A stretch of 9,919 nt of DNA, taken from NCBI GenBank assembly GCA_031276775.1, contig JAISML010000125.1, positions 1-9,919 of the forward strand, in the 5' to 3' direction. This DNA is from Eubacteriales Family XIII. Incertae Sedis bacterium. GTDB taxonomy: Bacteria > Bacillota > Clostridia > Peptostreptococcales > Anaerovoracaceae. The position numbers and the translations under genes are program-made. The notes below the pieces were generated by a model, which saw only the letters and a list, made by a program, of their open reading frames with translations, made no database searches and was not told the DNA's origin. Each line of letters begins with the position of its first letter. Positions within the stretch are counted from its first letter, which is position 1. Below are positions 1-6,431 of this stretch, one piece after another.

Positions 1-569
1 CCGAACTTCGATCACGGTTGACGCCCGGCGAATTTTTCTCCGGCAAGAATGTTTTCACGGCAAAGAGCCTCGCGATCATGGCCGTCCTGCTCGCCATCCG
101 ATTCGTGCTGAACATGCCGTTTCTGACCATATACATTACGCCGGAATTCAGACTGATCACATTTTCCTATTTGACGGACGCGCTGACGGCCATGCTTTTC
201 GGTCCGATTGCGGGACTGCTGTTCGCCTTCGCGGGTGATCTGATCGGTTTTTTTGCGAGTTCCGGCAGCGGAGGCGCTTACTTTCCGGGCTTCGCACTCA
301 GTGAGATGATCACCTGTCTCATCTTCGCGGTTTTCTTCTTCAGGCGCCGCATCACATGGTTCCGCGTCACCGTCGCGTGGATCTTGCACCTCGCCGTCGT
401 CCTGCTCGGCATAAATTCCCTGTGGCTCATATTGATGTACGGCATGGACGCCGGAACGGTATTCACGGCCGTGCGGCTCGTCGGCAACATCCTTCAATCC
501 CCCGTTCACATTGCGCTGACTTTCTTCATTCTGCGCAAAGTCGGAGAGATTTGGGACAAGGGGAACTGA
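1..569 (+). CDS. folT: Folate-specific ECF transporter S component, N-terminus uncertain
   Basis: Probable membrane substrate-binding (S) subunit of an energy-coupling factor importer for folate. It would need the shared EcfA/EcfA'/EcfT module, which is not in this window. Counting from the TTG at 18, the protein has 183 residues and several hydrophobic helices (about 17-35, 53-78, 92-108, 116-141, 149-172). Family hallmarks are MLFGPIAGLLFAFAGDLIGF (59-78), the GGAYFPGFALS stretch (85-95) and a late arginine in AVRLVGNILQSP (151-162), the part of the fold that contacts folate in FolT relatives. Start: the TTG at 18 has no visible Shine-Dalgarno, and the frame stays open to the left edge (first full codon at 3), so the true start may lie outside the window. 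It is convergent with rqcP, 51 bases away. A folate riboswitch could sit upstream but cannot be seen. Family call is firm; the substrate is inferred from the motifs. Confidence 0.85.
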   Translation, partial: ELRSRLTPGEFFSGKNVFTAKSLAIMAVLLAIRFVLNMPFLTIYITPEFRLITFSYLTDALTAMLFGPIAGLLFAFAGDLIGFFASSGSGGAYFPGFALSEMITCLIFAVFFFRRRITWFRVTVAWILHLAVVLLGINSLWLILMYGMDAGTVFTAVRLVGNILQSPVHIALTFFILRKVGEIWDKGN

Positions 570-587
570 ACGAAGCGGACGTCCGCC

Positions 588-620
588 TGCGCCGGCCGCA
601 CACGGAACAGCGCCGGCGCA
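588..620. terminator. Inverted repeat between convergent folT and rqcP
   Basis: A perfect 9-base inverted repeat, TGCGCCGGC (588-596) and GCCGGCGCA (612-620), surrounds a 15-base loop and lies directly against the rqcP stop codon. Just before it is a short palindrome, GCGGACGTCCGC (575-586). The position between two genes that end facing each other suggests a shared two-way transcription stop. There is no T-run on either strand, so it is not a classical intrinsic terminator. It may act as an RNA 3' end-stabilising hairpin or simply reflect GC-rich sequence. Confidence 0.4.
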
Positions 621-863
621 TCAGCCGATCACTTCGTACATGTACGCCGCGTCTTCCTTGCGGACGCTTTCCTGCAGTCCGAGTACGCGTATCCTCAATA
701 CGGACTGTCCGAATCGGACTTCTATCCCATCCCCGACGCGCACCTCCGTCCCGGCCTTGGCCGGTCGGCCGTTCACGCTGACCCGATCGCGGTCACACGC
801 TTCTTTCGCAACCGTCCTGCGCTTGATGATGCGCGACGTCTTTAAAAATTTATCCAATCTCAT
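621..863 (-). CDS. rqcP: RqcP, S4-domain ribosome quality control factor (YabO family)
   Basis: An 80-residue protein that is nearly all S4 RNA-binding domain. It begins MRLDKFLKTSRIIKRRTVAK, very close to the start of Bacillus RqcP/YabO, including the conserved arginine at residue 16. A middle VSVNGRPAKAGTEVRVGD segment (29-46) and a C-terminal KEDAAYMYEVI (69-79) also match. In Bacillus, RqcP works with RqcH on obstructed large ribosomal subunits and helps add alanine tails to stalled nascent chains. Start: the ATG at 863 has an in-frame TGA six bases upstream, so no longer form is possible, and only a weak ribosome binding site is visible. It lies behind HU across 121 bases that contain a terminator, so it may depend on readthrough or an unseen promoter. 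yabP and yabQ, often next in spore formers, are replaced here by convergent folT. Confidence 0.93.
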   Translation of the reverse strand: MRLDKFLKTSRIIKRRTVAKEACDRDRVSVNGRPAKAGTEVRVGDGIEVRFGQSVLRIRVLGLQESVRKEDAAYMYEVIG

Positions 864-923
864 CCGTCAATCCCATCTTTTCCGCAACGCTCCGTCCCCT
901 CACGGCAAACATACGATCCACAT

Positions 924-950
924 AAAACGGAACGGCAAAAGCCGTCCCGT
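924..950 (-). terminator. Rho-independent terminator behind HU
   Basis: Read on the minus strand, CGGGACGGC and GCCGTTCCG form a 9-pair stem with one G-U pair and a TTTT loop, followed by TTTTATG. One further A-T pair can extend the base. It lies 35-61 bases beyond the HU stop codon and upstream of rqcP. The U-tract is short, so termination may be partial and allow some readthrough into rqcP. The remaining bases of the 864-984 gap show no other clear element. Confidence 0.65.
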
Positions 951-984
951 CCGATTGTTCGGTTAAAATCCGCTCCCGTCCGTC

Positions 985-1263
985 TTACTTGTTGACCGCA
1001 TCTTTCAATGCCTTGCCGGCTTTGAATACGGGAGCGATGGATGCCTTGATATCCATGACTTCTTCGGGTTTCCTTGGATTCCTTCCTTTTCTGGCTTTCC
1101 TTTGACGCGTTTCAAACGTCCCAAATCCGATGAGTTGCACCTTTTCACCCTTTACAAGCGCCGTTTCAATGGTGGAGATGATGACATTCACCGACAATTC
1201 CGCGTCCTTTTTGGTAAAACCCGTTTTTTCTGCAACGCTGGCAATCAATTCTGCCTTATTCAC
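985..1263 (-). CDS. hup: HU family nucleoid DNA-binding protein
   Basis: A 92-residue histone-like protein of standard HU length. It would act as a dimer that bends and compacts DNA without strong sequence preference. Visible marks are the N-terminal helices starting MNKAELIASVAEKTGFTKKD, the IGFGTFE turn (45-51), the basic DNA-contacting arm RQRKARKGRNPRKPEE (53-68) with the intercalating proline at 63, and the closing FKAGKALKDAVN (80-91). The start codon is GTG, chosen because it is preceded by AAGGAGGT (1277-1270) at a six-base spacing, an almost ideal site that suggests strong translation. It has its own probable promoter in the end of the flippase gene and a terminator behind it, so it may form a single-gene transcript. 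An HU gene between the flippase and rqcP is common in Clostridia. hup is used in the family sense. Confidence 0.96.
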   Translation of the reverse strand: MNKAELIASVAEKTGFTKKDAELSVNVIISTIETALVKGEKVQLIGFGTFETRQRKARKGRNPRKPEEVMDIKASIAPVFKAGKALKDAVNK

Positions 1264-1317
1264 GAATAGACCTCCTTTTTATTAACATAATGATGGGCAC
1301 CGATGACCAATTTCGTT

Positions 1318-2958
1318 TTACATTCTCCCATTTTTCAATACGGTTGTCAAGACTTTTCTGTACATCTTCACAAGGGTTTCACCCTTTGGGAACAAAGCGA
1401 GCTCCTCTTCCGTGACGGAATGCGTGACGAAGATCATGACCACGTACGCGATACCTCCCGCCACGATGGCGCCGAGCGTGGACGGCGCATTTCCGGCGAC
1501 GGTGCGCAGGAGATGGAATACGGCGAACGCGACGCCGCTCATGACGAACGCGGACAGGAGCGGCCGCAGAACCGTCTTCTTCCAATCAAAAACCGTCCCT
1601 GTGCGCTTCCTGACCGCGCGCAGATTGAGAACCGTCGCGACGACATAGGCGCAGACCGTCCCCAAAGCGGCGCCCTTGATATTGACGGCCGGCATCCCCG
1701 TCAGAACATAGGTGACAACAGCTTTGCAGACCGCCCCCGCGAACAGATTGAGTACGGGAGTCACCTGCCGTTCCACCCCTTGCAGCACGCCCGTCAACGT
1801 CTGTATCGACATGAAAAAGACGATGCCGGAAGCCAGGATGAACAGACTGGGCGCTGCGGCGACAGCGTCCTGCGGCTGTGCGGGATAGAGCAGACGCATG
1901 ATCGGTTCGGACAATGTCATAAGGCCAAAGGAACAGGGCAGACCGAGCAATACCGTCGCCCGGACACTCAAAACCGTATTGTGGCGCAGGAACGGCATAT
2001 CTTTTTTTTGAAAAGCCGCAGTGACGGTCGGAACCAAGCTGATGGCGATGGCCTGCGTAACGACCTGCGGCAGATTGATCAGCGGAGAGGCCATGCCGGT
2101 GAGCTGACCGTACATCGCCCGTACCTCTTCAGGTCCCCAGCCTGTGTCGGACAGCCTGTTGGCGACGATGGCCAAATCGATGTTGCTCATGATGGGCATG
2201 ATGGCCGAACCGATGGTGATGGGTACGGAAATCGTGAAAAGCAGACGGAGAATGTGCGATACCGGTTGGCGTTTTCCGCGAAACGCGCGACGGCTTTCCG
2301 CGATGCGGGCTTTGAACGCTTCCTGCCGCACGGCGGCGAAATAGATGAACAAAATGAGAATGAAGCCTGCGGCGGCGCCGGCCGTCGCGCCGAACATCGC
2401 GCCTGCGGCCGCGTATTCCCTGCCCGCGCCGACGAACAGGAAAGCGAGAAGCAGACCGACGATCACGCGAAACAGTTGCTCGACGACCTGAACGGCCGCA
2501 GAGGGTTTCATGTTCCGCATACCTTGGAAATACCCCATGTAGGCGGACATGACGGTGACGAAGAAAAGCGCCGGCGCGATGGCTTTCATCGCGTAAACCG
2601 CTTCGCCCAGCGTCGCCACATATCCGACGATGTCATCCGCGCCTGCATACAGAATCACGAACAAAGCCGCGCCAAGGACGGTCATGACGGCCACCGACAC
2701 GTGAAACACCCGATGCGCGCCGTAATAATCCTTGAACGCGACGCGTTCGGAAACCATGCGAGAGACAGCCACGGGGAATCCGGCGATGGAAACGGTCAGA
2801 AGCAAAGTATAGACGGGATAGACCGCCTGATAATATCCCATGCCCTCGGCTCCGATGAGATTCCCCAACGGAATCCGAAAAAGCGCGCCCAATATCTTTG
2901 AGACAATGCCCGCCGCACTGAGGATGAGCGCGCCGTACATAAAACTCTTTTTAGCCAT
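1318..2958 (-). CDS. SpoVB/MurJ-type polysaccharide (lipid II) flippase
   Basis: A 546-residue integral membrane protein of the MOP exporter superfamily, in the SpoVB/YtgP/YabM branch that moves lipid-linked cell wall precursors across the membrane. Its length fits this family. It begins MAKKSFMYGALILSAAGIVS with GALFRIPLGNLIGAEGMGYY (24-43), a strong family signature. YFQGMRNMKPSAAVQVVEQL (143-162), INLPQVVTQAIAISLVP (294-310) and GVLQGVER (390-397) also fit, and about 14 hydrophobic segments are visible. Start: the frame opens to an ATG at 3045, but that lies deep in mtaD. The ATG at 2958 has GGAG (2968-2965) six bases upstream and fits the family N-terminus. It overlaps the end of mtaD by 8 bases, suggesting coupled translation. 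Its place corresponds to yabM of Bacillus. Whether it is the essential MurJ, a sporulation SpoVB or another lipid carrier cannot be told from sequence alone. Confidence 0.92.
   Translation of the reverse strand: MAKKSFMYGALILSAAGIVSKILGALFRIPLGNLIGAEGMGYYQAVYPVYTLLLTVSIAGFPVAVSRMVSERVAFKDYYGAHRVFHVSVAVMTVLGAALFVILYAGADDIVGYVATLGEAVYAMKAIAPALFFVTVMSAYMGYFQGMRNMKPSAAVQVVEQLFRVIVGLLLAFLFVGAGREYAAAGAMFGATAGAAAGFILILFIYFAAVRQEAFKARIAESRRAFRGKRQPVSHILRLLFTISVPITIGSAIMPIMSNIDLAIVANRLSDTGWGPEEVRAMYGQLTGMASPLINLPQVVTQAIAISLVPTVTAAFQKKDMPFLRHNTVLSVRATVLLGLPCSFGLMTLSEPIMRLLYPAQPQDAVAAAPSLFILASGIVFFMSIQTLTGVLQGVERQVTPVLNLFAGAVCKAVVTYVLTGMPAVNIKGAALGTVCAYVVATVLNLRAVRKRTGTVFDWKKTVLRPLLSAFVMSGVAFAVFHLLRTVAGNAPSTLGAIVAGGIAYVVMIFVTHSVTEEELALFPKGETLVKMYRKVLTTVLKNGRM
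1322..1350 (-). promoter_or_regulatory. Probable sigma-A type promoter for HU
   Basis: On the minus strand a perfect -35 box TTGACA (1350-1345) is followed after exactly 17 bases by GAGAAT (1327-1322), which matches 4 of 6 positions of the -10 consensus. It lies in the last coding triplets of the flippase gene (its Leu-Thr codons read TTG ACA) and would start RNA near 1315, leaving a leader of about 50 bases before the HU start. The position in front of a gene with a strong ribosome binding site supports the call; the -10 box is imperfect. Confidence 0.5.
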
Positions 2959-4252
2959 GCAATGCTCCGAGAATGCGCCCCACCGCGCGCTCGGACTCGA
3001 TCTTGGCCCTTTCGACGTCGATGGTGGGCCAGCATCCGGTCTCATAGACGATCCTGCCGTCCGCGACGGTGAGCGTCACCTCGCCGCCCGACGCGGAATA
3101 GACCAGATTGCCGCACATGTCGTGAACGGGATGCATATGCGGCGCGGAAACATCCAACATGATCAAATCCGCTTTCATGCCTCCCTCAATGCGGCCGCAA
3201 TCCTCCCTCCCCTGGCTTTCCGCGCCGGCGACGGTGGCCGCCCGCAGGGTTTCAAGCGGCGTAACGCAGGTGGGATCGCCTCTCCGCTCCTTGTTCAACA
3301 GCGCAAAGAATTTCATCTCTTCCACCATGTTCAAATTGTTGTTGCTGGCGACGCTGTCCGTGCCAATGGCCACGTTCACGCCTTTTTGGAGCAAAGCGGG
3401 GACGTTGCAGACCCCTCCGGCCAATTTCAGATTGCTGACCGGGCAGGAAGCCACCGTCGCGTTCCGCGCGGCGAGAATATCCATGTCGCTTTCCTCCGCC
3501 CATACGCAATGCGCGGCCGTCGCTCTTGTGGCGAACAGCCCCAGATCGTCAAAATACGCCACCGGTGTAAGTCCGCCGCGCCGCGCCTTGCAGGCCTCGT
3601 GTTCGGCGCGCGTTTCCGATACATGCACATGCGTGTGCGCTCCTGTTTTCCCGGCATACTCCGCAAGCCCCCGCGCGACGGCGGGAGAGGATGTATATTC
3701 CGCGTGGAGCGCCATGTCCACGCGCACGCGTCCCTCTGCGGCGCCGTGATGGTTTTCGTACAGTCGGACGGCTTCTTTGAAACTTTCAAGCGTCGTGATG
3801 TCCTCCTCGCCGGGATCCGACGCGATTCCCCTGCCGACATTGGCTTTTGCCCCGCTCTCGACGACGGCGCGGATCATGTCTTCGCAAAAGAAGTACATAT
3901 CCGTTGAAGAAACAACTCCGTACCGAAACGATTCAGCCATTGAAAGCATGGTGGCCCAATAGACGTCCTCTCCCGTGAGCGCCTCCTCAAACGGAAATAT
4001 CCGCTTGGTCAGCCAATCGCTCAACGTCATATTTTCGCCGTAGCCGCGCATCAGGGACATGGGGGAATGGGCGTGGGCATTGTAAAACCCGGGCATGAGC
4101 AGACGTTCCCTGCCGTCAAAAACGCGCGCAAAACTTCCCTGCGGCCGGCTCCCGCCGACATACGCGATCCGCGCGCCGTCGACGGACACGAAAAGATGTT
4201 CCTTGATGCCGTACGGCGTCAGCGCCGCAATGTCCTCGAATAATATGCTCAT
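2951..4252 (-). CDS. mtaD: 5'-methylthioadenosine/S-adenosylhomocysteine deaminase
   Basis: A 433-residue cytosolic amidohydrolase of the MtaD/DadD group, which deaminates the adenine ring of S-adenosylhomocysteine, methylthioadenosine or 5'-deoxyadenosine to the inosine form. The metal-dependent TIM-barrel motifs are all present: NAHAHSPMSLMRGY (58-71, metal ligands H60 and H62), H183 in ALHAEYTSS, HVHVSETR (208-215, H210 metal and E213 catalytic), H248 in AAHCVW, and IGTDSVASNNNLNMVEEM (296-313, D299). SCPVSNLKLAGG (269-280) and the C-terminal GGMKADLIMLD (357-367) are also typical. The ATG overlaps the stop of the aminotransferase gene as ATGA and follows AGAGGGG. It in turn overlaps the flippase start by 8 bases. 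No other SAM-recycling gene is in the window. Deamination of an adenosine-type substrate is likely; the preferred substrate is not determined. Confidence 0.9.
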   Translation of the reverse strand: MSILFEDIAALTPYGIKEHLFVSVDGARIAYVGGSRPQGSFARVFDGRERLLMPGFYNAHAHSPMSLMRGYGENMTLSDWLTKRIFPFEEALTGEDVYWATMLSMAESFRYGVVSSTDMYFFCEDMIRAVVESGAKANVGRGIASDPGEEDITTLESFKEAVRLYENHHGAAEGRVRVDMALHAEYTSSPAVARGLAEYAGKTGAHTHVHVSETRAEHEACKARRGGLTPVAYFDDLGLFATRATAAHCVWAEESDMDILAARNATVASCPVSNLKLAGGVCNVPALLQKGVNVAIGTDSVASNNNLNMVEEMKFFALLNKERRGDPTCVTPLETLRAATVAGAESQGREDCGRIEGGMKADLIMLDVSAPHMHPVHDMCGNLVYSASGGEVTLTVADGRIVYETGCWPTIDVERAKIESERAVGRILGALHG

Positions 4253-5334
4253 ACGCCCCTCTTGTCCGTGTATTCCGATATTTTTCCCAACAATGCGTCC
4301 ATATCCCCGTCGGTTCCGACCGTTATGCGAAGAAAGTTTTCAATCCTCGGCCTGTCGAAATGCCTGACAAGAATGTTGTGTTCTTTCAAATATGCATACA
4401 GCGCCCGGGCCGACGTCTCCGCGCGGGTGACGAACAGGAAGTTCGCGAGGCTCTCCGTCACGGTGAAACCCATGCCCCGCAATGCTTGCGCGGTTTTATC
4501 CCGCGTTCGCACGACTTTCGCGAGTTGCTCCCGGAAATAGGCGTCGTCCGCGACGGCCGCTTTGCCGGCCTCAAGCGCCAGGTTGCTCACCGTGTAGGAG
4601 TTGAAAGCGTTCTTCGCGTCGTCCAAAGCGGCGATCAATTCCGCGCTCCCAAAACAGAACCCGAGCCGCAGACCGGCCAGCGATCTGGATTTTGAAAATG
4701 TCTGCGAAACGAGCAGGTTGTCATACTTGCGGATGAGCGGAACGGCCGAATAAGCCCCGAACGCGCCGTACGCTTCGTCGATGATCACCACAGAATCCCG
4801 GTTGGCTTCCAACAGGGATTCCACAAAGTCTTTCCCCTCCCCCAAACCGGTGGGCGCGTTGGGATTTGCGATCACGACGCCGCCGTTGGGGACGGCATAC
4901 GCGCGCGCCTCGATGCGAAACGAATCGCTGAGCGGAATTTCCTCGAACGGTATTCCGAAAAAACGACACCAGACGGGGAAAAACGAATAGGTGATATCGG
5001 GGAACAAAACCGGTTTTTCGGAATTGAAACAGGTTTTGAACGCCAAAGCCAACACTTCATCGGAACCGTTGCCGACAAACACTTCCTGCGCCGACACGCC
5101 GCAATAATCCGCGAGCGTCCGCCGCAAAGCGCCCGCGTCGACGACGGGATAGCGCCGCAACGCATCGACGTGAAACGCGCGTATCGCCTCCGTCACGGCC
5201 GGGGACGGAGGATACGGGTTTTCGTTCGTGTTGAGCTTGATCAGGGTCGGCGTTTCCTTTTGTTCCCCCGGGACGTAAGGGGCGATGCGCAGAAGGTTCT
5301 CACGCCACGCCCCGTCGTCTTTAATTCCCGTCAT
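4249..5334 (-). CDS. hisC: Histidinol-phosphate aminotransferase family protein (HisC-like)
   Basis: A PLP-dependent class I/II aminotransferase of 361 residues, matching the HisC family in length and motifs. HisC moves an amino group between glutamate and imidazole acetol phosphate in histidine synthesis. Visible are LNTNENPYPPSP (34-45), the phosphate-holding GNGSDE (88-93), NPNAPTG (157-163), the cofactor aspartate in IDEAY (185-189), and SQTFSKSRSLAGLRLGF (210-226) with PLP lysine 215 and phosphate-binding R223. R336 in FLRITVGT should bind the substrate carboxylate. Start: of two nearby in-frame ATGs, the one at 5334 has GGTGG six bases upstream, whereas the one at 5340 abuts that motif and would add two residues. 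It follows prsA by about 26 bases and overlaps mtaD by 4. With no other his gene in view, it could instead act on aromatic or other keto acids. Confidence 0.85.
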   Translation of the reverse strand: MTGIKDDGAWRENLLRIAPYVPGEQKETPTLIKLNTNENPYPPSPAVTEAIRAFHVDALRRYPVVDAGALRRTLADYCGVSAQEVFVGNGSDEVLALAFKTCFNSEKPVLFPDITYSFFPVWCRFFGIPFEEIPLSDSFRIEARAYAVPNGGVVIANPNAPTGLGEGKDFVESLLEANRDSVVIIDEAYGAFGAYSAVPLIRKYDNLLVSQTFSKSRSLAGLRLGFCFGSAELIAALDDAKNAFNSYTVSNLALEAGKAAVADDAYFREQLAKVVRTRDKTAQALRGMGFTVTESLANFLFVTRAETSARALYAYLKEHNILVRHFDRPRIENFLRITVGTDGDMDALLGKISEYTDKRGV

Positions 5335-5360
5335 GTTCATCCACCGCGCGGCACAGCCTT

Positions 5361-6383
5361 CTATTCGCCTGAATCCGAGTCGCCGTCGTCCTCGGGGGTC
5401 TCGACGCCCAAGGACGGTTCACCCGTTTTCGGATCCACATCGACAAGGTATTTCACCTTGCCGTTCTTCTTCAATTTGTCCATGGCCGCCTGCGCGTGTT
5501 CGTTTTGCAGAATGCCAAGGATCGAGGCTTCGCTCTCCTCCAAAGTCATCTGTTGCTCTGCGGTGGGATCGCCGGTCGCCTTGATGATGTGAAAGCCGTA
5601 TTCGGTTTCGACAACTTCGCTGATCTCCCCATTTTTCAGGGCGAGGGCCGCGTCCAGAAACACCTGTCCCATATAGCTGTTGCCGCTCTGAAGAAGACCG
5701 AGGTCTCCGCCGGCGTCCTTGCTGCCCGTATCCAGACTGTTTTCGGCAGCCAAGGCCGCAAAGTCCTCTCCCGCGAGGATCCTGGCGCGCACGGCTTCGA
5801 CGGCTTGCCGATCCGCATCCGTATGCTCCGCGCTGCCCATCATGATGTGGCTGACCTGTACGGCGGCGGGAGAGATGAACTCGTCCGCGTGTTCGTCGTA
5901 ATAAGACTGTATCTCCTCATCGGAAACAGGATCTTCCTCACCCACTTTCGTCATGAATGCCTGACTGTAATAGTAAGCTTCCAGGTAGTACCGCAGGGTC
6001 TCATCCGAAACACCCGCGTCTTTCAATTGTTTTTTGACATCCTCGCCGATCGAGGACAGCTGCTCTTCGATCTCTTTCCTGTTGTCGTCGGTGAGCACAT
6101 CCTTATCCCCCAAATCCGATCGAATCAGTTCGGTCTCGACCAGGAAGATGAGCATGGAATTTTTGATTTCTTTCTGTTGCGCCTCCTCATAGGCGCCGAG
6201 TTCCACGCCGGTCATGATCGCCATCATGTTCGCTATTTCGTTTACCCGGTTCTCGTATATCTTTACCTTGCCAACCTCCGCCTGTACTTTGCCGTCCTTG
6301 CCTCCGCAGGCCGCAAATGAAAAAATCAGCATCAGTCCGGTGATGAACGCCACTGTTTTCTTTAACATGTTTTTCGTTTTCAT
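5361..6383 (-). CDS. prsA: PrsA-type lipoprotein peptidyl-prolyl cis-trans isomerase
   Basis: A 340-residue exported foldase expected to sit lipid-anchored on the outer face of the membrane and help secreted proteins fold. A signal peptide (MKTKNMLKKT, then a hydrophobic stretch) ends in FAAC, giving lipidated Cys26; the box is slightly atypical with Phe for Leu. A helical SurA/PrsA-like N-terminal region follows (about 35-165). A parvulin rotamase domain (about 173-270) has VQVSHIMMG, SLDTGSKDAGGDLGLL and GEISEVVETEYGFHIIK. The C-terminus is an unusually acidic tail (EDDGDSDSGE). The ATG at 6383 follows AAGGA (6396-6392) at eight bases. A promoter in the end of mfd stands just in front, making this the first gene of a probable four-gene unit. 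A rotamase gene directly after mfd is a recurring clostridial arrangement. The symbol is used at family level. Confidence 0.88.
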   Translation of the reverse strand: MKTKNMLKKTVAFITGLMLIFSFAACGGKDGKVQAEVGKVKIYENRVNEIANMMAIMTGVELGAYEEAQQKEIKNSMLIFLVETELIRSDLGDKDVLTDDNRKEIEEQLSSIGEDVKKQLKDAGVSDETLRYYLEAYYYSQAFMTKVGEEDPVSDEEIQSYYDEHADEFISPAAVQVSHIMMGSAEHTDADRQAVEAVRARILAGEDFAALAAENSLDTGSKDAGGDLGLLQSGNSYMGQVFLDAALALKNGEISEVVETEYGFHIIKATGDPTAEQQMTLEESEASILGILQNEHAQAAMDKLKKNGKVKYLVDVDPKTGEPSLGVETPEDDGDSDSGE

Positions 6384-6422
6384 ATGACAGATCCTTCCCG
6401 ATTCGTATACGCGGTTTTTTTC

Positions 6423-6431
6423 ATTATACCA
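6423..6431 (-). promoter_or_regulatory. Extended -10 promoter of the prsA unit, overlapping the mfd stop
   Basis: The minus strand reads TGGTATAAT, an exact extended -10 motif (TGnTATAAT). The last codons of mfd (ATG GTA TAA) build it, so the stop codon is part of the -10 box. A weak -35 candidate, TTGGAA, lies 19 bases upstream; extended -10 promoters often tolerate a poor -35. RNA would start near 6415, giving a leader of roughly 30 bases before the prsA ribosome binding site and start. The 40-base gap 6384-6423 holds nothing else obvious and no terminator for mfd. Confidence 0.65.

Noticed and set aside
356..781. Plus-strand open frame spanning the end of folT and rqcP
   Set aside because: Arg-rich shadow frame that crosses the end of one real gene and runs antisense to another.
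1303..2901. Long plus-strand open frame of 532 codons opposite the flippase
   Set aside because: It lies antisense to a well-recognised membrane protein and has a composition dominated by Arg, His, Asp, Gly and Gln with no domain. It is what GC-rich codon use leaves open on the other strand.
2959..3045. N-terminal extension of the flippase from an ATG at 3045
   Set aside because: The extra 29 residues are hydrophilic, overlap mtaD by 95 bases and lack family similarity; the ATG at 2958 has a good Shine-Dalgarno.
2840..3907. Plus-strand open frame of 355 codons opposite mtaD
   Set aside because: Antisense to a protein with every catalytic residue intact; Arg/His/Gly-rich composition without motifs.
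5496..6320. Plus-strand open frame of 274 codons opposite prsA
   Set aside because: It mirrors the prsA coding frame and shows no family features of its own.
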